From Candidatus Endomicrobiellum trichonymphae (lineage in GTDB: Bacteria; Elusimicrobiota; Endomicrobiia; Endomicrobiales; Endomicrobiaceae): 64,000 nucleotides of DNA. Below are positions 56,661 through 64,000 of this stretch, in pieces. The notes beneath the pieces are model-generated. The model was not told the origin of the DNA. It saw only the letters and a program-made list of their open reading frames with translations, and did not search any database. The stretch covers positions 372,001-436,000 of the forward strand of contig NZ_AP017459.1 in assembly GCF_002355835.1 (NCBI RefSeq). The letters run 5' to 3'. Every line of letters starts with the position of its first letter. The stretch's first letter is position 1. Position numbers and translations under genes: made by a program.

Positions 56661-57191
56661 GGCTACTCTTAAATAATATGGGGATAATATATGGAAAAAA
56701 GAATAGGATAGTTTGAAAGTATTGATTCGTGGTATAGGTAATAACAAAAAAAGAATACAGGAGCTTTGAATAGATGTTAGTAGAAAAGGAAGATAAAAAA
56801 AGAGGTAGGAATAAATCTTATAATTATGTTCGTAATTATTGTAGAATAATGAGTAATATTTGAAAAATGTATATTGCAAGAGAATCTTGACGATAATAAA
56901 AGCATAGATACACTTATAGTATAGAGATAATTTGGTAGGATTTAACAAACGATTAAACCCTTTCTCTATCATATATCATTTAAGTATTGTCACTTGATAG
57001 TACTAGCTTAACTTCACCTAGCAACACTAATTCCTGATAATCAAATTGATGGGGAAATGTGCGCGCAACTACCCTGCGGATAAGCCGGAAAAGTTGTTGA
57101 ATAGTGCAAAAGAACGAATGTCCTGTCCTATTTTTACATGAGTTTTTTACAAAGTTGCAATCTGAATATTAAAACTGTTATAGGAGAAATT
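56661..57191. other. Gene-free region before coaX
   Basis: About 530 AT-rich bases with no credible reading frame; probably decayed continuation of the restriction remnant. The final bases include TAGGAG, the coaX ribosome site. Confidence 0.5.
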
Positions 57192-57971
57192 ATGTTCTTA
57201 GCGTTAGACATTGGCAACACAAATATAACTGTTGGTTTGTTTGCCATGAAAGACAAGAAAGTTTTACCTGAACCGTTGAAAGTTTGGATAATGTCAACTG
57301 TAAAAGAGCGGACTTTCGACGAATATGCAACATTGCTTATGAATATGCTTTTTTATGACGGTTTTGACGCAAAACAACTAAGCAATTTTGCGGTTGCAAG
57401 CGTTGTTCCGTCGTTAAATCCTGTTTTTGAAGAACTTATAAAAAAATATTTTGGAAAAAAAACGTTTTTTGTGAACTCAAAAAACTGCGGCGGACTTGTT
57501 TTTGCGGCGGGAAATTCTAAAGAAACCGGCGCTGACAGAATTGCCAATGTTGTTGCTGCATATTCTGTTTATGTCGATAGCTGTATTGTTATTGATTTCG
57601 GTACGGCAACAACTTTTGATTGCATAAATTCTGAAGGAATATATATCGGTGGGGCGATAGCTCCAGGGCCGTCAATTTCAGCGCGGTTGCTTAACTTAAA
57701 AACAGAGCAGCTTCCGCGTGTGGAAGTGAAAAAACCTTTAAAATCAATAGGACTTACAACCGTTGAATGCATGCAGTCAGGACTTTATTTTGGTTATACG
57801 GGGCTGGTAAAAGAACTTATTGCAAGAATAAAAAATGAAATGAAAATAAAGCATATAATTGCCACCGGCGGTTTAGCTGGACTTATGTTTGACGAAATAG
57901 AAGAAATAGAAATTATTTTGCCGTATTTGACTTTATCTGGAGTACGAATTGTATGGGAAAAAGTAATTTAA
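57192..57971 (+). CDS. coaX: Type III pantothenate kinase
   Basis: CoaX phosphorylates pantothenate, the first step of CoA synthesis. LALDIGNTNITVGLF is the phosphate loop, GADRIANVVAAY, CIVIDFGTATTFDCI and IGGAIAPGPSISARLL are diagnostic, and ATGGLAG follows. 259 residues. The ATG follows TAGGAGAAATT; the frame is open further upstream but without a ribosome site. Confidence 0.95.
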   Translation: MFLALDIGNTNITVGLFAMKDKKVLPEPLKVWIMSTVKERTFDEYATLLMNMLFYDGFDAKQLSNFAVASVVPSLNPVFEELIKKYFGKKTFFVNSKNCGGLVFAAGNSKETGADRIANVVAAYSVYVDSCIVIDFGTATTFDCINSEGIYIGGAIAPGPSISARLLNLKTEQLPRVEVKKPLKSIGLTTVECMQSGLYFGYTGLVKELIARIKNEMKIKHIIATGGLAGLMFDEIEEIEIILPYLTLSGVRIVWEKVI

Positions 57972-58655
57972 ATGTCGAAAATTGAGAAAAAATTTTTAAA
58001 TTTATGCGATATGTTTGTTGTTTTATCTGTGGTATTTTAAAATCCTTAGATTCTTAATAATATGAGTTAGACCATTTTTTTAGAGACAAGATATAAAAAT
58101 ATCTTGATGTTTTTACAAGAGATTTTAAGCGAGCAATTTCTGGAAATTCTTTTAGACTTGAGCGTTAGATCGGAGCAAAAATATTTTATTAGCAGGTTTT
58201 TGCGAGTTATGTAATCGTGAGAATTATAGATTGGAACAACATTTGCTTTCGGTTTTTCAACTTGTAATCGGACTTCTCTATATAACACCCATGCACTTAA
58301 TGCAAATCAGTGGACAATGACAATAATGAAGAAAAATTATTTTATAATATCCTGATTTCTATGCTTTCTTAAGATGAACACTAATATTCACAACATAGGA
58401 GATGGACTGTTTAAGCCGAAGAGTTTTAACGGGTTTTATTCTTTCCGGATAATGCTTTTTTGTTATTTTTTCTCTGCTTGCATTCAAACTATGAAAAAGA
58501 TACTGATACTACATTGACAAAGAGAGATAGTTATTGTACAATTCACTACATGCTAAGTAATAGAGTAGTTAATCCCAGCTCACTTTCACCCAGATTTTAT
58601 TTAAGGGAAAAGAGGTTAGAGAGTATAAAACAATGTTTTTATATGGTGTATTTAC
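57972..58655. other. Gene-free region between coaX and infC
   Basis: About 680 bases. A 73-codon minus-strand frame (58288-58067) is lysine-rich without motifs and is not supported as a gene. No other signal found before the leader hairpin of infC. Confidence 0.4.
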
Positions 58656-58686
58656 GGGGCGGGTGTGGAGTCCGCCCCGATTTTTT
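58656..58686 (+). terminator. Intrinsic terminator or leader attenuator upstream of infC
   Basis: GGGGCGG (58656-58662) pairs with CCGCCCC (58672-58678) around a nine-base loop and is followed by GATTTTTT. This is a textbook intrinsic terminator placed about 10-40 bases before infC, so it is more likely a leader attenuator of the infC-rpmI-rplT operon than the end of coaX. In Bacillus this operon is controlled by L20-dependent leader termination; the analogy is inference. Confidence 0.75.
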
Positions 58687-58695
58687 ATTTAAAAA

Positions 58696-59244
58696 TTGAC
58701 AAGTTTTGTCAGGGGAGGATTCGTAGAAAACAGAAAATTTCGTATAAACCAGTTTATCAAAGTGCCGGAGGTAAGACTTGTTGATTTTGATGGGACAATG
58801 ATAGGAGTAATAAAAACAGCCGATGCTTTAGCAAAAGCGCAGGCAAAAGATTTGGATTTAGTGGAAATTTCTCCGCAGGCAAACCCGCCTGTATGTAGAA
58901 TAATTAACTTCTCTAAATTCAAGTATGAGATGGAGAAAAAAGAGAAAGAAGCCAGAAAAAAACAAAAAATCTTTCATATTAAAGAAGTCAGAATAAGACC
59001 CCGTATCAGCGACCATGATTTGGAAGTTAAAATTAAACATGCCAGGGAATTTATTGATGGAGGAGATAAAGTGCAACTTACGGCTTTATTTTCCGGAAGA
59101 GAAATGCAACACAAAGATTTGGGAATTAAAATTATGGAAAGAATAAAAGAATCTTTGGCTGATATTGCGTGTCCCGAAAGAAAAGTTTATTCAATGGGTA
59201 TGAGGATATTTTTGACTTTGGTCCCCAAAAATAAAATAAAATAA
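58696..59244 (+). CDS. infC: Translation initiation factor IF-3
   Basis: IF-3 controls start-codon selection. RINQFIKVPEVRLVDFDGT, the linker KEKEARKKQKIFHIKEVRIR and the C-terminal GDKVQLTALFSGREMQHKDL are canonical. The coordinates use TTG at 58696, the only standard start codon in frame. But that TTG lies within a small hairpin (TGACAA-gtt-TTGTCA), while the strong ribosome site AGGGGAGG (58711-58718) lies downstream of it. The true start is then probably a rare codon such as GTA at 58723, giving ENRKFRINQ. IF-3 genes commonly use rare start codons for autoregulation. Confidence 0.93.
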   Translation: MTSFVRGGFVENRKFRINQFIKVPEVRLVDFDGTMIGVIKTADALAKAQAKDLDLVEISPQANPPVCRIINFSKFKYEMEKKEKEARKKQKIFHIKEVRIRPRISDHDLEVKIKHAREFIDGGDKVQLTALFSGREMQHKDLGIKIMERIKESLADIACPERKVYSMGMRIFLTLVPKNKIK

Positions 59245-59332
59245 ATTTAATTTGTGACAGACTGTTTTAAGTTCGGTTCGGCAGATGCAGATGTAGATTG
59301 GTTTGTCATAGTTTGGGGGAGGGGGGGATAAA

Positions 59333-59533
59333 GTGCCTAAAATGAAACAGCACAGCGGTGCAAAAAAACGCTTTAAAGTTACAGGAAAAGGAAAGGTTAA
59401 ATATAAGAAGCCAGGGCAGAGACATCTTTTGACTGGGGATTCCGGGAACCAAAACAGAAAAGCAAGAAAACCTGCCATAGTTACAAAATCGGATATGAAA
59501 ACGATGAAAAAGATTATGTCGTACAGTTTTTAG
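59333..59533 (+). CDS. rpmI: Ribosomal protein L35
   Basis: 66 residues with the L35 signature PKMKQHSGAKKRFKVTGKGK and RHLLTGDSGNQNRKAR. The start is GTG, preceded by a G5-A-G7 tract (59315-59327) that serves as ribosome site. Length variation of the G7 run would change spacing. It lies 88 bases after infC and 25 bases before rplT. Confidence 0.97.
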   Translation: MPKMKQHSGAKKRFKVTGKGKVKYKKPGQRHLLTGDSGNQNRKARKPAIVTKSDMKTMKKIMSYSF

Positions 59534-59558
59534 TAATATTATATAGGGGAGATTTTAG

Positions 59559-59906
59559 ATGCGTGCGAAAAGTGTTGTGTATACAAGACAAAGAAAGAAA
59601 AAAATATTCAGACTTGCAAAAGGATCTTATGCAACAAAAAAAAACCGTTGGAGAATGGTAATCCAGCAGGTAGAAAGATCTCTTAATTATGCTTATACCG
59701 GAAGAAAGGACAATAAGGCAAATTTCAGAACTCTTTGGATAGTACGTCTTAATGCTGCAGTAAGAGAAGAAGGAATTTCTTATAATAGATTTATTTTCGG
59801 GCTTAAGAAAGCCAATGTTGCAATAGACAGAAAGATGCTTGCAGAAATAGCGGTAAACGATAATACTGCATTTAAACAGCTGGTTGAAGTTGTGAAAGCT
59901 GCATAG
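59559..59906 (+). CDS. rplT: Ribosomal protein L20
   Basis: 115 residues beginning RAKSVVYTRQRKKKIFRLAK, then the RNA-binding GSYATKKNRWRMVIQQVERS and LWIVRLNAAVREEGISYNRF. L20 binds 23S rRNA early in assembly and often represses its own operon. GGGGAG precedes the ATG. Confidence 0.98.
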   Translation: MRAKSVVYTRQRKKKIFRLAKGSYATKKNRWRMVIQQVERSLNYAYTGRKDNKANFRTLWIVRLNAAVREEGISYNRFIFGLKKANVAIDRKMLAEIAVNDNTAFKQLVEVVKAA

Positions 59907-59942
59907 AAATAAATAAATTATTCTCCGGCAAAAACACTGATA

Positions 59943-61217
59943 TTGTTTTTTCTTGAACTTATAATAACAGGCGTATTACTTTTGTCGCTTCCTGCCGCGC
60001 GCAGTTTCAGCGGTTTTTCTTTTATTACAAATTTATTTACATCTGTTTCAGCTGTATGCGTTATGGGTCTTTCAGTCGTAAGTATTGGTGAATATTATTC
60101 AAAGTTCGGACAGATAGTTATTTTAATTCTCGTGCAGCTTGGCGGTATAGGGTATATGCTTGTTTCCACCTCTATTACGCTGCTGTTTGGTAAAATAGCT
60201 TTGAAAGACAGACGCATAATGATTTGATATATCGTCTTTCAGCGGTTTAAAGAAACTTCTTTTAAAAGCTGTTTTTTTGTTTTAGCAATAGAATTCATTG
60301 GAGCGGTTATATTAACTTTTGTTTTTTTACGCAGTTTTTCATTTTTAAAATCAGTATATTTAGGAATATTTTATTCAATAGCGGCTTTTTGTAATGCTGG
60401 TTTTGGTTTTTTTTTTGCGACAGTTTAGTAGGATTTGCAAATGATCCGGTTTTGTTGTATGTGATTTCTGTCTTAGTGCTTATCGGTGGGCTTGGTTTTT
60501 TTGTAATAGTTGACATTTACGATACATATAAAGAAAAGCGTTTGCATTTGTGGACGCATACAAAAGTTGTTCTTTCTCTATCGGCAGCGATTACATTTTT
60601 TGCATTTATATTTTTTTATTTTCAGATACCCTGAAAGGAAATGGAGTATTTTATTCGATAAATAACGCTTTTTTTCAGACTGTAAGCGCAAGAACGGCAG
60701 GTTTTTATTCTGTCCCCGTAATTTGTTCAGTGAATTTATTGATGTAATACTATTATTTTTAATGTCAGTCGGTGCTTCTCCGGGAGGCACGGTGCGTGGT
60801 ATAAAAGTTACTTCGCTTGCGTTGGTTTTTATATTTGTAAGAAGTTTGTTGAAAGGTGATGAGGATTTTGTTTTATTTAAAAGGCGGGTCCCGGTCGATA
60901 TAGTAAAAAAGGCTCTGGCGGTTTTTATTATATTTTTTGTTTCAATTACATTTTTTTCGGCGATTCTCGTTTTGCTTGAAAGTTGTTTAAAACCGCTTGA
61001 TGTTGTCTTTGAAGTTGTTTCGGTATTTGCCACAGTCGGATTATCGCTGGGTATTACCGCTGATTTGTCAGTTGAAGGTAAAGTACTTATCATTATTGCA
61101 ATGATAGTGGGAAGAATAGGGATACTTACACTATTTATACTTGTGTTAGATTCGGTTGGTAAAAGGAAGAGTGTAAGATATCCCGAAGCCCGAGTATTAG
61201 TCGGGAAGGTCAACTAG
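59943..61217 (+). pseudogene. Broken K+ uptake channel gene (KtrB/TrkH type)
   Basis: The four pore-loop motifs of a KtrB/TrkH subunit are seen in order, but in five or more frame segments: VCVMGLSVVS, IAAFCNAGFGF, TVSARTAGFYSV and MSVGASPGGTVRGIKVTSL. The first frame stops at 60227, others begin near 60232, 60415, 60625 and 60723. Many of the breaks fall at runs of T (for example near 60270, 60410 and 60605). The last frame is open for 164 codons. The gene looks recently dead since its protein sequence is still well kept. Confidence 0.88.
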
Positions 61218-61313
61218 CATTATCTTCTTTATATGTTGTAATGAATATGAAATTTTACGAACAGCCCGGATGCTTTAAAAAATTGCCTTTTCATTATGAC
61301 AAAAGGATCATCG

Positions 61314-61925
61314 ATGAAAAAGAAACAATTTGCTATTATAGGGCTTGGGACATTTGGTTATAATGTTGCGCTGGAACTTGTAAAAAAAGATATTCAGGTT
61401 TTGGCTATTGGACAATGACAGTGAAGCAGTCAACCGTATAAGCAGATTTGTCACGCAGGCTTTAGTGGCTGATGCAACCGATGAAAAGGTTATGGAAGAT
61501 GCCGGTGTTGCATATTGTGACAGTGTTGTAATTTCAATAGGCGGAAATATAGAGACAAGCATTTTGTCTACGTTAATAGTTAAGGAGCTCGGTGTTAAAA
61601 ACGTCATTGTCAAATCTTCAAGCCGTTGGCATTCTAAAGTTGTGGCAAAACTCGGCGTGGATACTGTAGTTTATCCGGAATTTGAAATGGCAAAAAACTT
61701 GTAGATAATATAGTAATGCCGAATATTTTGGAACAGATAGAACTTTCAAAAGATTATAATTTGGTTGAAGTTGTAGCCCCGAAAGAGATTTGGGGAAAGA
61801 CAATAAAAAATTCAAGTGTCATAAGCAATTATGGAGTCAATATTATTGCTATGCGCAAACGTATTCCGATTATTGACGATGACGGACAGAGTGATATAAA
61901 GGAAGAGAGGATGATTAATGAGTAA
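61314..61925 (+). pseudogene. Broken K+ uptake regulator gene (KtrA/TrkA type)
   Basis: The frame starts KKKQFAIIGLGTFGYNVALE, the NAD-binding RCK domain, but stops near 61419. One extra G in ATTGGACAATGAC would restore VLAIDNDSEAV. The second part runs through QALVADATDEKVMEDAGV and IVKSSSRWHSKVVAKLGV to FEMAKNL-stop, where a missing A in a run now six long would restore KKLVDNIVMPNILEQI. The third part ends DIKEERMINE. Only two single-base indels separate it from an intact 200-residue gene. It overlaps the TPR gene. Confidence 0.88.
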
Positions 61926-62202
61926 TGATATAAAGAATATGCTTTCAAACGAGCTAGATCATATAGAATTGGGGAAATTTTATTTTCTTAACAATAAGTA
62001 TGATGAAGCCGTGTCTGAGTTTAAAAAAGTTTTGGAAATAAATCCGGCTAACGCTGAGACTTATTATAATATAGGTCTTATCAGAGAAAGTTCAAATCAA
62101 ATGGGCGAAGCAAGAGAAATGTATTCAAAAGCGTTGGCTGTTAAACCCGACTATAAGATAGTCAGAGTCAGGCTTAATAAACTTATAGGTATTAAGAGTT
62201 AA
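61918..62202 (+). CDS. Small TPR-repeat protein
   Basis: 94 residues containing two tetratricopeptide repeats: LGKFYFLNNKYDEAVSEFKK and YYNIGLIRESSNQMGEAREM, each ending with the proline turn (NPANAE; KPDYK). No signal peptide; a cytoplasmic adaptor is likely. The ATG overlaps the end of the dead KtrA gene, so it may now lack translational coupling. Confidence 0.8.
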   Translation: MSNDIKNMLSNELDHIELGKFYFLNNKYDEAVSEFKKVLEINPANAETYYNIGLIRESSNQMGEAREMYSKALAVKPDYKIVRVRLNKLIGIKS

Positions 62203-62287
62203 AATATTTGCTATGTCAGTTTTCGGTGCGGCAAAAAACAGATTTTAAATACTTATATATAACATAAAATAGTATAGAGATTTTGTA

Positions 62288-63307
62288 ATGGATGATATTA
62301 AACAGATTATTGATAGAGCGTTGGCAGAAATAAAAAATGCTGATCTCGCAGTGCTTGAAGACATAAAGACCAGATATTTGGGGAAAAATGGTGTGTTGAC
62401 ACAGATTTTAAAATCTCTGTTGCAGTATTCTATTGAGGATAAAAGAATAATCGGCTTGGAAACGAACGGAGCGAAAGATATTATTGTAAGTGAAATTGAG
62501 AAGAGAAAGAAAAGTCTTAAAAAAGTTTTACTTGACGAGAAAATGCATAAAGAGAAACTGGATTATTCTCCAAGTTTTTATTTCCCATTTTCAAAAGGGA
62601 GTTTTCATCCTGTTGTGCAGACTATAAAGAATATAAGTTCTGTTTTTAAGTTGCTTGGCTTTAGTATTGTGGAAGGGCCTGAAATAGAAACCGATTGGTA
62701 CAACTTTGAAGCTTTAAATATACCTGAAAGTCATCCGTCAAGAGATGCGCAGGATACTTTTTATATTGAGGGTATGAAAAATCTGCTCAGAACCCACACT
62801 TCTCCGGTACAGATTCATGTTATGGAAAAACAAAATCCTCCAGTAAAGGTTATTGTCCCCGGAAGAGTTTACAGAAATGAAGCTTCTGACGCTTCACATT
62901 CGTCAACTTTCCATCAGATTGAAGGATTTGAAGTAGATGAAAATATATCGTTTGTGGATTTAAAAGCTGTACTTATCAATTTTATACACCAATTTTTCGG
63001 TTCTGAATTGGGTGTACGGTTCAGACCATCGCATTTTCAATTTACAGAGCCGTCTGCTGAGGTTGATATTCAGTGTTTTTTCTGTAACTGCGGGGGCTGC
63101 AGAATATGCAAAAATTCGGGATGGATTGAAGTATTGGGTTGCGGAATGGTTCATCCTGATGTTTTAAAAACCGTTAATTACGATTCTGAAAAATATACAG
63201 GCTATGCTTTCGGTATGGGAGTTGAAAGGATTACGATGCTTAAATACGGAATAGATGATATACGGCTTCTGTACGAAAACGATTTAAGATTTTTGAAGCA
63301 GTTTTAA
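62288..63307 (+). CDS. pheS: Phenylalanyl-tRNA synthetase alpha subunit
   Basis: The class II catalytic subunit. RYLGKNGVLTQILKSL in the coiled N-terminus, FHPVVQTIKNISSVFKLLGF, motif 2 with PGRVYRNEASDASHSSTFHQ and the motif 3 end GYAFGMGVERITMLKYGIDD are present. 339 residues. A four-Cys knuckle CFFCNCGGCRICKNSGW precedes motif 3, as in many bacterial PheS. The start follows GAGATTTTGTA. Confidence 0.97.
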   Translation: MDDIKQIIDRALAEIKNADLAVLEDIKTRYLGKNGVLTQILKSLLQYSIEDKRIIGLETNGAKDIIVSEIEKRKKSLKKVLLDEKMHKEKLDYSPSFYFPFSKGSFHPVVQTIKNISSVFKLLGFSIVEGPEIETDWYNFEALNIPESHPSRDAQDTFYIEGMKNLLRTHTSPVQIHVMEKQNPPVKVIVPGRVYRNEASDASHSSTFHQIEGFEVDENISFVDLKAVLINFIHQFFGSELGVRFRPSHFQFTEPSAEVDIQCFFCNCGGCRICKNSGWIEVLGCGMVHPDVLKTVNYDSEKYTGYAFGMGVERITMLKYGIDDIRLLYENDLRFLKQF

Positions 63308-63616
63308 AGGTATAATATTATTTTTATCGGTTTCTGTAATTGTGAAAAATTTGCAGAAAAAACAGACACTTCAAAAACTTGTCTTGTTATCTCGGGCACA
63401 ATACCCTTAAAAGATTTGGATTTATTCCGTTTGTAGTGTCTCAAAATTAGAAATTCTTGAAGTAAGTGGGACAACGAAAGACTGGATGCTAAAAGCAATA
63501 GATGACCTCGGCGTGGCAGATTCTGGATCAAGTTCGTAATGGCGGAACTTGCGCATGTGGACTTGGACTTTTTGTGCCGTTGTCCCGAACTGACGGGAAA
63601 AATAAGGAATTGGGGA
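63308..63616. other. Decayed insert between pheS and pheT
   Basis: pheS and pheT are normally adjacent; here 309 bases separate them. Short plus-strand frames (SKLEILEVSGTTKDWMLKAI followed by DDLGVADSGSS and a stop) look like gene remains. No family recognised. Confidence 0.4.
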
Positions 63617-64000
63617 ATGAAGTTATCGTATAAATGGCTTAAAAAGTTTATAGATTTTGAGTTAAGCCCGCAAGAACTTGCCTCAATGCTTATTTCCGTA
63701 GGCATTGAAACTTCTGTTGTTTCAACGGGGTGCGACTGGCACAGTGTCGTTACGGTAAAAGTTTTGGAGGTGCTAAAACATCCCGGAGCAGACAGGCTTT
63801 CTTTGTGTAAGGTCAATGACGGTTCAAAAGATTATTCAATAGTATGCGGTGCAAAAAACATTGCCGCGGGGCAAATTGTTCCTCTTGCAAAGATAGGTGC
63901 CGTATTGCCTGGAAATTTTAAAATAAATAAGTCCAAAATAAGAGGAATAGTGTCTGAAGGTATGATATGTTCTGAAGCTGATCTCGGTCTTAAAAAAGAA
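63617..64000 (+). CDS. pheT: Phenylalanyl-tRNA synthetase beta subunit (5' part)
   Basis: The first 128 codons run off the window. KLSYKWLKKFIDFELSPQEL is the usual start, followed by the EMAP/OB-fold tRNA-binding domain: VLKHPGADRLSLCKV, IVCGAKNIAAGQIVPLAKIG and GIVSEGMICSEADLGL. No frame break is seen in the visible part. GGGG five bases ahead of the ATG is a weak ribosome site. Confidence 0.96.
   Translation, partial: MKLSYKWLKKFIDFELSPQELASMLISVGIETSVVSTGCDWHSVVTVKVLEVLKHPGADRLSLCKVNDGSKDYSIVCGAKNIAAGQIVPLAKIGAVLPGNFKINKSKIRGIVSEGMICSEADLGLKKE

Noticed and set aside
60578-61213. 211-codon minus-strand frame across the broken KtrB gene
   Set aside because: It is antisense to clear KtrB pore motifs and has a Thr/Ser/Ile-rich composition typical of a shadow frame.
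63304-63816. 170-codon minus-strand frame overlapping the pheT start
   Set aside because: It runs antisense to a conserved pheT N-terminus and shows no family features.

Overview
The window is AT-rich bacterial DNA (roughly one third G+C by eye). Well-kept metabolic operons alternate with long non-coding or decayed stretches. The gene content fits an anaerobic, reduced, host-associated member of the Elusimicrobiota close to 'Candidatus Endomicrobium' (endosymbionts of termite-gut flagellates). The signs are a UhpC/GlpT-type sugar-phosphate antiporter, a four-gene ferredoxin-dependent 2-oxoacid oxidoreductase, an oxygen/superoxide defence cluster without catalase, a Bat/MoxR operon, retained amino-acid and cofactor genes (aroC, aroK, coaX), and many frameshifted genes. 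The taxon is inference from gene content; no database was searched.

Layout. 1-7661: clpX end, lon, a class V aminotransferase, purF, pyrG. 7662-10584: decayed DNA around a minus-strand sugar-phosphate transporter. 10585-18683: MoxR/Bat operon. 18765-23343: rubredoxin, a NifS-like protein that lacks the PLP lysine, an IscU scaffold, flavodiiron protein, superoxide reductase and rubrerythrin. 23639-26124: a tRNA/rRNA methyltransferase and a broken lipid-type ABC exporter. 26809-26968: tRNA-Arg and tRNA-His. 27124-36600: an accessory island with a broken DUF4209-like gene, an intact AlwI-family restriction-modification pair (two-domain adenine methylase plus nuclease), and an overlapping helicase/DUF2290 pair. 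37476-40944: dnaX, decayed DNA, recR. 41040-44405: porCDAB. 44592-47829: aroC, aroK, a broken envelope gene, accA. 48815-53599: fba, malic enzyme, two-subunit fumarase. 53600-56660: decayed DNA, including remains of a second AlwI-type restriction-modification system. 57192-64000: coaX, infC-rpmI-rplT, broken K+ uptake genes, a TPR protein, pheS and the start of pheT.

How it works together. Sugar phosphate imported by the antiporter would feed glycolysis (fba). Pyruvate would be oxidised through PorCDAB, giving reduced ferredoxin, and malic enzyme and fumarase connect to C4 acids. Rubredoxin, FprA, superoxide reductase and rubrerythrin form an electron-fed O2/peroxide sink. ABC export and K+ uptake have been lost by small indels, many in homopolymers. 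Restriction-modification and the helicase/DUF2290 pair remain open, which suggests that phage or plasmid pressure persists.

The most interesting signals are the NifS-like protein without its catalytic lysine beside an intact IscU, the helicase/DUF2290 pair in a tRNA-adjacent defence island, and the intact versus decayed AlwI systems. Also notable are G-tracts concentrated in dead genes, and a copy of a porB segment in a decayed region.
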